Assembly: GCF_024362695.1 (NCBI RefSeq)
Contig: NC_065413.1
Coordinates: 16,279,511-16,343,510 of the forward strand
DNA from: Pectinophora gossypiella
Taxonomy: Eukaryota; Arthropoda; Insecta; Lepidoptera; Gelechiidae
Direction: 5' to 3'
DNA: 64,000 nucleotides
Part shown: one piece after another, positions 28,301-40,300 of the stretch
Layout of the letters: each line of letters opens with the position of its first letter
Position numbering within the stretch: the stretch's first letter is position 1
The notes under the pieces: generated by a model
The model's input: only the letters and a program-made list of their open reading frames with translations
Database searches by the model: none
Told to the model about the DNA's origin: nothing
Position numbers and translations under genes: made by a program

Positions 28301-31300
28301 CAGAGCGTCTTCGTCTTTCGCTCTCTCGAACGCTGTGATTGGTCAAATCTCCGCGTCAGTGGAAACCCGGCCTAAGGCTAGAGTAATCGGGTCATCATCA
28401 GGATCATCCTTCGCATTTAATGTGTGTTCTGACACTAAAGCTTCTTTAACTATCACCATCCAGTAAGGTACTTATTTGACTGGGTCAAATATAAATTCTA
28501 AAATGCTAATTTAGAAACAAAAGCCAATCTAAGATAGACGAAAATCGATCTCATTTTACTTTTCTACTTATTAAATTTTCGAATTTTATTTATGAATTAA
28601 GTAACAATGAGTACGACGTTTGACCGCTTTTATTGATGACGTCACAGTATTTCCAACCTCAACAACCCTGGTGTCAGGGTTACTACTGAGCCGCCAAATT
28701 TCCCTGACATGGCTCATGTAACGACTACATACTTACAACAGTAAGTAGTAACCGGGACCAACGGCTTAACGTGTCTTCCAACGCACGGATCATCTTATTT
28801 TCGGACAATCAGGTGATCAGCCTGTAATGTCCTATCCAAACAAGGGACCACAAAGTATTTTTTTTTTATATGTCCCCACCGGGAATCGAACCCAGAATCG
28901 TGAGCCCAACGCTCAACCACTGGACCACGGAGATCGTTTGTTTGAACCCCAAAAAAAACTTTCGTTTTGACATTTCGTAAAAAGTATCTCATTCGACTGT
29001 CAAACCTATTGCGAATACTTGCACGATTCTATTCGTAAACGCTTCGAAGGACGTTAAACAGACGTACAGACACCACGACACGCTGTTAACGATCCCTCTA
29101 TTGTTATGGACGCTATAAAGAAAACTGGTGACGTGTGACTCGGTGGAGAGAGCTTGTGGTTCCGTAGGGGAAAAAATAAAATTTATTTGTTTTTCAGTAT
29201 TTAGGTAATTTTTTATAATTTAATTTTGGAATATTTAGGTTATGGTATTTGCCGTGTTTGAAGGTGTTATTATAGAGACAAAATAGGTTATTATAGAGAT
29301 AATATACTATACCTACATAGGTATGTATGTAGGTATAGTATATTATACTTATATGTGTATATATTTATAGAGGCTTAGGCATATATTTGTGTTCCCTCCC
29401 ATAGTCTGTTTTTTCTCTCTCTCTCTATTTAAGAGCTGCGCTCTTGTCGGTGGAGTAACCGCCATTCCTCTCTTCTTCCCGCCAAAACCTTCACCTCCCG
29501 ATACGACACGACCTGCACCTTCTCTTTTATTTGTTTCATAAATGTTATCCTAGGTCTACCCCTTCCTCTCTTCCCTTCAATTTTTCCTTCTATAATGTTT
29601 GTTATAAATGAATCGTGTCGTATCAGGTGGCCAATCATATTTCCTCTCCGGTCTGTCTGTTTTTTATGTAGTTATAAAAATAAAAAAATTCCTGTAACTC
29701 TCCGTTAAATTGCTGTGCCCAATCCGGGTCCATATGTGTTACTTACCTTATATTACCAACCTCCTACCATGTGGAACGCAATAAATGATATGACTATGCT
29801 TGTGAACGAACGCGGAAAAAATTGTACCGGTGATTGAGAGGTGTCGAACAAATAAGGTGCCCATTCCCACCCTTTGACTAAGGAACCCTAATAATGTTTG
29901 TGCGCTGTTATTTCGAGTGAGACTGGGCAGAACTGTTTGTGCGTTTTGTTACCGACCTTGTTACATATTGCGTTTTATTTCGCTGCTAATTCGCTAAACA
30001 TTGTGTTATGGTACATGATTTATATTGGTTAGTACGTCACTAGACAAAGGAGAAGCGAAACCCACGCTTTGGACATTGTTTTCAGGAATAGCGGGTAGGT
30101 TACTACGTGAAGAAAATATTGTTAAGAATGGAAAAATGTCCCTGTGAAAACGGGAAAATGACATGATGACCATCTAAGTTTATTTTAAGCTATTCTTATC
30201 GGCTATACTATTCTTATGGACCAACGGCTTAACGTGTCTTCCGAACGGATCATCTTACTTTCGGACAATCAGGTGATCAGCCTGTGATGTCCCACCCAAA
30301 CTAGGGACCACAAAGTGATTTTTTGATATGTTCTCAACGGGATTCGAACCCGGGGCCTCCGGACCGTGAACCCGACGCTCAACCACTGGACCACGGAGGC
30401 CGCTCACAACCTGTATAGCCGGGGAAAAGAAGCTGCACTAGATTTACCAGTGTCACACAATGTTGTCACATTTTCCTTCCATAACCCTTTCGTTATGACA
30501 CATAAAATTCCTACACACCATATAAAACACCATAAAGCATCCTATAGTTTCCCCCTCGATCGACGCGGGCGTGTTACCCCATGGAAAATCCCCATGCGGT
30601 CCTGTAAGGCTATTGCGGTTAAGTTACTTGGCGGTTTATACACCATGCTTTTAAATATATTGGTCCTCTGTGGCCCAATGGTTGAGCGTTGGGCTCACGA
30701 TCCGGAGACCCCGGGTTCGAGTCCCGGTGGGGACATATCACAAAAATCACTTTGTGATCCCTAGTTTGGTTAGGACATTACAGGCCGATCACCTGATTGT
30801 CAAAAAGTAAAATGATCCGTGCTTCGGAAGGAACGTTAAGCCGTTGGTCCCGGTTACTACTTACTGATGCAAGTTAGTAGTCGTTACGTGAAAACTGCAC
30901 ACAAACACATGAACAGCGTATATACGTCCCACTGCTGGGCACAGACCACCCTTCAATCAACCTGATGGGGTATGGAGCATACTCCACCACGCTGCTCCAC
31001 TGCGGGTTGTTAGAGGTGTTTTTACGGCCGGGATCAACGGCTTAACGTGCCCTACGAAGCTTGGAATCATCTTACTTTCAGACAATCAGTTGATCAGCTA
31101 GCAATATCCTAAACAACCTAGGGACTAGAAAGTGACTTTTTGTGGTATGTCCCCACCGAACCCGGGATCTCTAGAGCGTGAGCTGAAAACTCATCCACTG
31201 GACGACGGAGGCCATACATAACAATTAAAAGAATATAGTTTATCTCAACCCCCCCCCCCACCTACCCTCCAAAACCTTGACATTACCTTCCCGGATATTC

Positions 31301-34300
31301 ATTAGAAGCCGTGCACCCTTGTCCCTGTGACGTCACAGCCGCGCCCTTCGTTAGGTAAAAGCCTCTTCGCCAATTACATTAGTGACATTGAAACGCCATA
31401 ATTGCCATAAACGCCCCATGATTGATACCTACAGTGTGCTTCTGGGAATTTGTGTATCCATAAGTCCGTATAGGAGTCCGGACAAGTGGTGAATGCCATG
31501 CCAGTCGCGTCGCTCACGTCGAAATCTAGTAAATGCACCTATTGCTGTTCATTGTACAATTTGTACATACTTACATAAAAATAATATAAAATTCTAGGCT
31601 AAGTAAATTAAATTCATCTTGTTTGGGGTTATGTATACGTTTTTAGAATAAAATACCAGACAGTATTTTGAATTTCTCGGAAAATAAATTTAAAGCTCAT
31701 GTGAAGCTTTATGTAAAAAAACCTTATTATATGGTTAATACCTAAATGTGTTTCTCTAGTTATTAAATAACTTGTAATGTACACCTAAATTGATTTAAAA
31801 GATGTGTTGCTGTTGCAGTCTCTTTTCATCTCTTCTCCTCAGTCATAACACCTTGCGAAATGAAGTAGATTCAAAAATGTTAAATTCACCTTCAATAAGT
31901 TTATCTATGATTTTAATTACGTTGAATAAATTATTCTGATTCTGAAGAAAGAAGTTGGAAGGGCCAAGTGAGTGCGAAACGCGTACCATACAAGTATGAG
32001 CAAATAGTTAATACTCCAACTTTGCACTACACTCGTCCGCAAACTTTGCGAAACACGGAGCTCCGCGATAGTAGATATATTAAAAGATCATCTTGTGCAT
32101 CATAACCTGCAGGGCAACAAGTGAAATATCGACTATCACACACGGAATCATCATCATTATCATCAGCCGTACGACGCCCACTGCTGGGCATAGGCCTCCC
32201 CCAAGGATCTCCACGACGATCGGTCCTGCGCTGCCCGCATCCAGCGGCTTCCCGCGACCTTCACCAGATCGTCGGTCCAAATAACGTCGCGGAAGCGAGG
32301 TTATCTTGTTCTTCAAGGAGGGTGATAAAGCCCTACTGAAGAACTACAGACCTATCTCGCTTCTGAGCCATGTCTACAAAGTTGTTTTTGAGGGTCATTA
32401 GGAATCGTCTCGCTTGCAGATTTGACGACTTCCAGCCTCCCGAACAAGCCGGTTTCCGAAAAGGCTTTAGCACCATAGACCACATCCATACGCTGCGGCA
32501 GGTTATACAGAAGACCGAAGAGTATAATCTGCCACTTTGCTTGGCGTTTGTGGACTATGAGAAAGCCTTTGATTCGATCGAGATCTGGGCGGTGTTGCAG
32601 TCTCTTCAGAGGTGCCAAGTGGACCATAGGTACATCGAGGTGCTAAGGAACCTTTACCAAAATGCCACACACGGAAATCCCTCCTTATTACAGAAAAGAT
32701 AACCTCAATATGATAGGCTATTTATCAAAAAAAAAACTTTTGTAAGTATGCAGTATTTTACGAAAAGTAATGATTAAATTGCAGCCTTACATATAACATA
32801 TACATTGCGGATAATGTGGCTATGGTGTTTGAGAAGCAGTAGAGCTATCGTAGCGAGTATTTCTTAACACTTTGTGTCAGTTTCAAAGCAAAACAGAACA
32901 TTATTTTCATTGTATAATAGCAAACAAAGTCAGTTTTCCTTGAAGTTTTCCAGTAAAAATAAAGACAAAAAGTTTTCTTTGAACCGCAATTAGAAAGCTA
33001 CGAATACAATTAACGACGTCTAGCCAGAAGACGTCGTCGGCTCAAAGTGAAAACTGCGCAAGCGTCGTTTTGAAAAATCACAATCGGAAGTGATTTTTGT
33101 ACATCGCAATATACACGTTAGTTTAAATCCCATTAATTGTAAGAATTAGAGGTTATGTGAAATCTTTTTTTTCACGTGACAATAGTAGATTTACCGCGGA
33201 TGGCATTAACTATTTGGCCGGACAAATGTGGAGCGCTGAGGGCTTTTACCCGGTACAAAGTTTAAGACAACAGTTGGGCGCGAACGTCGGCTCAAGGCGT
33301 CGTATCGACCCTAGTGGGACGATAGCGATAAGCGTTGAATGAGGGAAAACGTCGACCACGCCGGCGTGGTCAGTATTCGGGTTTTTTGTTGAAGAAAATC
33401 AAATCAGAATAAGTTTTTTTTATGATGGTCTGAATCATCCCCCTAAGTATTCGTTACGATGTCACTAACATCCTGTAAGTATTTTTTTTTTTCTAAAATT
33501 CGACTTCCGTGAAGTGTAGTGGTTACACGTATAAACTTTTGAAGAAACTGAAAAACAATTTCGCATGGCGTACAAAAGTAATGTAAAAAAAATTGAGGGA
33601 CTGTGACATGAACACTGTAGCAAATGATCTATACATATAGATAATATAACAAAGCAATACGTATGTATTAGAAAAAAAAAACATTTTATTTGTGATATAT
33701 GTCAATTTACACGTACGCACTCTAACGACGTTCAAATAATTTTCGTATTTTTTTTCCCATCCGACACCATTTTATTTCTTTTATGTTAATAATAGTTATA
33801 TGGCATAAAGACATTTTTTTTATATATATGTATGTTTATGTGTGTATGTAAATGTACATGTTTTATGTGCATTTTTTTGTTTTTTTTTTTTATACGTAAT
33901 TTCTGTGGTGCAAATAATAGTTTATTGACAACAGTTATAGTACATTGAGCTTATTTTAACTGGTCCACTGACTTCCAAACTAAGTGGAAAACTTGTGACT
34001 TGGAAGTCAGGGAAGCAATATATATAGAGCACGTTGACATGTAAACTATAGTGAGCTAAATATACATTTTACAGTTCGTAATGGACGATATGGACATATG
34101 TGCTGCTATAAAAGACAAATGGTCGAAGTCGTTAAGTTGGTTGGAATGAGGCTGTATCTAGATGGTTACATTGCTATAGTTCTGGGTCAGGGATAGACAA
34201 CCTTGTGTTTATTAAAAACTAACTGTCCACCCGCGACTTCGTTCGCGTAATTTTATATCATAAATTTTAGGCACTTTTTTAAGGCATTGACGAGGCCTAA

Positions 34301-37300
34301 GATGGAGCGAGCTGGTCCGGAAGGTGCCTGTTCACTCTGGCCTTGAATTATCTTTTTTATATGCATTCGGAAATACAGAAGACGGCAAAGAATTCCACTC
34401 CCTAGCAGTGCGCATAATGAAGGACGATGCGAAGTGTTGGAGGCGATGGTCGCTCCGGTAAATAAAACCTCTTCAATATGTTAAGTGGACTGTATTATAT
34501 TAAAACTAGGAAATATTTACATTTTCAGTTATTAAGACAAGAAAAGCTGCCTCGTCGGCAAAGTCCGTGGCGTAAAGTCCTGTAATATTGCCATAGGAAA
34601 AAATATTACAGTAAAATTTATAATATAGACCTTGATGTTGCCAACACGAAGCGCTTTTTGCGAATAGTTGGGATATCCAAAAAATAGTACGTCTGTACTA
34701 GTAGTAAGTCTGGAAGTAAGTAAAAGTAAGTAAGTAAGTGAAATCTTTATTAAGTCCGAAGATAAAAGGGGGGTGGTGGAATGAGCTCGTTTAGATCGCG
34801 GGCACACTCCCCGAAGTGCAGTCTGTGGAATGCCGACATACTACTGTTCTTGTTAAAAACAAGATACAAGTAAAAACATAAACAATGAGGAAAAAAAACT
34901 GCCTATTTCATCAGGGGCCTGTTTAATAAAACTTACAATTGTAAGTTACAACGACAATTTGATGTAAACTGCAAAATATTCGTGATCACACACTCCGCAA
35001 TGTACATCAAATTGTCATTGTAATTTACAATTGTAAGTTTTATTAAACAGGCCCCTGGTGTCGCTACTGTTAAGTGTTCTTAAATGTTGATAGTTCCCCA
35101 TACTATTTGAGTACACAAACATAATTGTTTTTGTACTATAACCCTTTGCGCAGCGTTTAATTGCAAAATCATAATGTTATATTTTTTCCCTAAAAATCGG
35201 AAAGAAAAAGCTTAGACAACTTATTTTCAATCAAAACTGCCTTTTTCCAACTGATGGCTTTTCTACTTCGTAACTTGTGTATGGATAGAGTGTTTCGCTT
35301 TTTGCGAAAAGGTTTAAATACTATTTTGTCTTTTCTATTATTTTTTTATTTTTGTGTGATAGTTTACCTTTTAATTTTTTTATAATTGTATTTATTTTGT
35401 GTTTTTCATGTTATTTATAAGTAGTCTTATTTTTCTTTTTGTTTCTTTTTACCCACGACGGAACTTTTTTTTTTTTTGACGTGACTTATTGTAGATTTGC
35501 CGCAGACGGCATTAACTACTTGGCCAGACCACGACGGAACGGAGCAGGTATTGCGTTTAGGGTGAGAGATGTTTGTGTGTGCGTTTGTGCAAAGTAATGT
35601 GATCACCTATCTTCTAATCTAAACTATTGATCCGATTTTCATGCGGTTTTCAATAATTTGTTGTACTTATTAGTTTTTATATTGTTTGTCATACAGTGCA
35701 TTGGGTTACACTGTAATGTTGCATGTGCCTTTATAAATAAATAAATAAAATAATAAATAGATAAACTTATCCTTCAGACGGATTTTACCACGAATTTTAG
35801 CTGTACAGTCATGAGAATTAAATATCATGTACCCACTTTAGAACCCTGTCGCACCATCATATTTGACATTTAATAAGACTTGCGGTTTAATTTGTTTAAA
35901 AAGTTATTGTGACATGGTTTCAACGTGTATACATACAGGGTGTTAGTGACATCGTAACGAAAACTTTGAGGGATGATTGAGACCATGATTCTGAGATGAT
36001 ATCAAGTGGAATTTTCCGTCGCAAAAGTATGGAACAGAAAATAACTTAAAAAAAACGAAAATTTTCATGAATTTTCCGACTGAAAATTCCACTTGATATC
36101 AACTCAGAATCATGGTCTGAATCATCCCCCTCAGTATTCGTTACGGTGTCACTAACACCCATACCTACTTGTATGGCTACAGTATGTACTTGTGCGGGGT
36201 GTAAGTGACATCGTAACGAATACAGAGGGGGATGATTCAGCTGATTATTCTGAGTTAATATCAAGTGGATTTTTTCATCGCAAAAGTATAGAATTGAAAA
36301 TAATTTAAAAAAACTAAAAAAAAAATCATGAATTTTGCGACGGAAAATTCCACTTGATATGAACTCAGAATCATGGTCTGAATCATCCCTCTCAGTATTC
36401 GTTACGATGTCACTAACACCCTGTATTAGTGCTCGTGACCGTACAGTATTGGAGAACTGTCAAAATTTAGGAACACTCAAGAGTGTTGCCGCCTGCTGAG
36501 CTTCTAGTTTATGGCCAGGCGCGCAGCAAAAAAGCAGCGGCATAATGTCGCACTGTAATACTGTACCGAACAGTTTTAAATTGTATTGCGCGCACTTGAC
36601 GGCAGAGCCACCGCAGCGGCGCAGTATTACAGTGCGACATTATGCCGCTACTTTTTTCCGCCGCGCGGCGAAAAACTCGTAGTGCGCGCCTGGCCTTTAT
36701 ACTCATTATGTAAAATGCACTTACCGGCATGATGCAGAGCTGTCTCGAATGGCGCTCGCTGCAGGCGCTCCTTAGTATCTGCCAACCAATTATAAATAGA
36801 TCAACCCACTGTGCACTGCCAACGTCAATGGACTCACGAGCGAAGTACGCGCACCTTTGACAACAATGATTGTCGTATTATCATCAGATGATGGCCTCCG
36901 TGGTCCAGTGGGCTCACGATCCGGAGGTTCCGGGTCCAAATCCCGGTGGGGACACATCACGAAAATCACTTTGTGATCCCTATTTTGGTTATAGGACATT
37001 ACAGGCTGATCATCTGATTGTGCGAAAGAAAGATGATCCGTGCTTCGGAAGGCACGTTAAGCCGTTGGTCCCGGTTACTGCTACTACTATTGAAGAACAT
37101 ATTAAGTTTTTAAGTTTTTATTCCGAAAATCATCCCCCAAAGGGATTGAAAGGGGATAAAAAAACAAACCATGTCTGAATTCATCTCGTTTCACATTTCA
37201 CGCTCATATGCGTTATGTAAAAAGCTTACCTATCTTTAAATAAAATTAAACCTATTTTTATTTAGATTTTTTATTTATAAACTCGTTATTTAAATATATT

Positions 37301-40300
37301 TTTTTAAATTTGAGACTCGGACGAGCGTAATGGAAAAAGGTCTAGACTATAAAAAGATTGATGACGTCATAATTTTATGTTATGGATAAAAATGGGTGTT
37401 ACCTGTAGGGTGGAGTGGTGTGTCCAAAGGTAAGGGGGTCTCATGTAGACGCTGTTTGGTATCTGTGGAGAAAAAAAAGAAAAGAACTTTTAATATTTAT
37501 CTTCAGACAATTATTATATCAGCGGGCTTAGCACCGTAAGCACGCGACTCTTTCTCGCCGCGACAAAGATCGCCTGTCTCTTACTGTGCAGTACTGTGAG
37601 AGAGTGGCGGGTGACGTATGTCGAGGCGAGAAAGAGTCGCGTGCTTACGGTGCTAAGCCCGCAGACAATTACAACTGGAGACAGAGGAAACTCCTTTCTA
37701 ACGTGTTGAACCATTGTGTCGTCACCTTAGAGTCAAAACGTCGAAAGCGCTTTTATGATAAAATCACTTTGAGATGGATTTTTTTTATTTACCCGGATTG
37801 AAAAATAAAAACAATCAGGGTTTTGTTAAAGAAAATCATACCAGAATGTGATTTTTCATAAAACGTTGTTTTCAATGTAATCTTTAATTCTTTAATTCTT
37901 TATTGGTGCAATCATGTGTACAAAGGTTCTTAAATTAATTATTTAGCACTTACAACATGACACCCCGTCGGGGCACTGCAAATCTTCTTCTATCGTGTGG
38001 GTTGTGAGGTGAATTACTATCCACTCACGATCCGGAGGTCCCGGGTTCTAATCCCGGTGGGGATATATCACAAAAAACACTTTGTGATCCCTAGATTGAT
38101 TAGGACATTACAGGCTGATCACCTGATTGTCCAAAAAGTAAGATGACCTGCGCTTCAAGGCACTTAAGCCGTTGGTCCCGGCTACTATTTACTGATGTAA
38201 GTGAGTAATCGTTACATGAGCCATGTCAGGGGCCTTTGGCGACTCAATAATAACCCTGACAACAGGGTTGATGAGGTTGGTAATTCACCTCACAACCCAC
38301 ACGATAGATGAAGATTTATGAAATCGTCATTTTTTACATAACGAACGTCTCATCCGCCTAAAACCACTGCAGCTGTTCACAACTTGTATAGTCGGGGAAA
38401 AGAATCTGCAAGAAAAACCTCGGCACAATGCCCTAGAAGTTCTTTTTTTCAAATATATATTTACTGTAATACAATTTAGTAATTTGTCCGCCTAATATCA
38501 GTTCCTAGAAAGCTAATCCCATGCGTATATCTTCTAGATAATCACAAATCTTATAATAACGTTTTTCATAAAGTTTCTGTCATTAAAACATGCAGCTGCT
38601 CGGAAGAGTAAAGTTCAGTGAACGAGCATGTGACCTAGACAGTACTACAGGGGCGAGCCCAAAATACGCGGCCCGCGGCCTACGGGCGGCCTCGACCATC
38701 GCGACAACAACTGCTCGACGAATAGCGTTGTCAGGTAGATAAAATGTGGGAATTTGTATGCTAGTTGACAATGCCCCACCTTTCATAATCAGTTATTCGC
38801 CAGATATAATAGACTAGCTTTTGCCCGCAACTTCGTCCGCGTGGCGTGTATCTATCTTACGCGGTTTAGATTTTTTCATACAAATGTTTTTTCCCGCAAA
38901 CTCCCGTTCCCGTAGGAATTTTTCAAAATCCTGTTGCAACTAAGCTTTAAGTTTACTAAGGTACCTGCATGCCAAATTTTAAGTGTTTAACTTGAGCGGT
39001 TTAGATTTTTATTGATTGATTTTTTTTTAGATCTAATTCCCGTTCCCGTGGGAATTTCGGGAATTCCTTTCTTAGTGCAGTCCTACGGTACCTAAGCTAC
39101 GTCCCTTCCAAATTTCAAGTGCCTACGTTTAGTCGTTTAGGCTGTGCGTTGATATGTCAGTCAGTCAGTTTCTCCTTTTATATATTTAGATAGGTATAGG
39201 TGATAGGTAGGAAGGACATTATACAAAGGTTGCAACGTATACTACGTTCTTTCGTTCAAATTCGCACGCACACTAACTTGTCACATTCTAACATTTCTAA
39301 CTTTATTTATTTGTTTATTTTATCGTTTTATATACATTGTTTTGTAAGTATTATTGTATTTCTTTCATGTATTTGTAGATACACTGCACACACACACGCT
39401 TTTCATATAATATGTTTATGTTTTTGTAAACTACTTCATTTTATAAGTAAATATTATTATGTATTCATTTAAGTTGTATTTGTGGGAGACACGGCTTCCG
39501 TGCCTCACTTAGCAGGGTCCACAGAATACCAGCGTCGTGGCTCGCGCCGCGGCTTATGCTGAGTGAGGCCCTTTTATAAAGGACACCACCACCATCGTTG
39601 ACCAGTCCATACACTCGATTGTTTGTGTTTCTTGTGTATGTTGTTGTTTTTTTATTTTTTATTATGTGTTTGATTGTAAGTTATGTGTTACTCCGTGTTT
39701 TTATTGTATATTTGTTGTTTGTTTTATATTTGTTGCTGTGGTGTCCCTTTATAATAAACGTTTCTTTCTTTCTTTCTTATATTTGATAAGTTTAGTACTT
39801 ACTGTAAATATTTATACATAAAATAATTAAATTGTGACGTTGACAGCGACTTCCCAAATGGTGAGTCTCTTTCCGGCAAGTGGCTTGACATTGTGTCTGT
39901 CATTCAAGTTACCGCCTTGGGCATTTGCCTATAATATGGTAACTTATAGTTGTAATTATTAGATAATTATTTCCATACTTATGCGACGGAAAATTCCACT
40001 TGATGTCAACTCAGAATCACGGTCTGAATCATCCCTCAAAATTTTCGTTACGATGTCACTAACACTGACACTGACACTTACACGATTATGCCTCATATTA
40101 TCTTATCAAGTGTTGCTAAGGATATAATCTTATCGATTTAATATTAATTAAACGAATGTCACTCATCGATCAATTGTCAGTCGATATTTGTGTCATTATT
40201 AAGGTGTTCCCTTACTTATTATTAATAAGAGAAAAAAATGGGTGAAGGAGTTAGATTTACAATCAATACTGCCTATAAAATAAACCAAACAATTAAAAAG

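Larger units (their letters stand above)
27741..28410 (-). mobile_element. Retroposon family A hosting two later insertions
   Basis: Family A runs from GACTTATTGTAG (27746) to TTTGAAAGA (about 27885), resumes at GGGCCGATAGCAATAAGCGC (28153) and again after 28371 with GAGTAATCGGGTC. A family E LINE tail (27886-28151) and a hAT-like MITE (28221-28371) fill the two gaps. Confidence 0.85.

Noticed and set aside
30366..30764. 132-residue open frame
   Set aside because: It spans two SINE1 copies and a LINE tail; no domain or codon bias.
34913..35057. Assignment of the palindromic MITE to hAT by its CAGGGGCC ends
   Set aside because: No 8-bp target duplication is visible when compared with the uninterrupted host element, so hAT membership is not supported.
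36725..37462. Exons 2A and 2B used one after the other
   Set aside because: It would keep frame but place a duplicated D-T-K-x-R-L segment in tandem before helix 1; considered less likely than either/or use, though not excluded.
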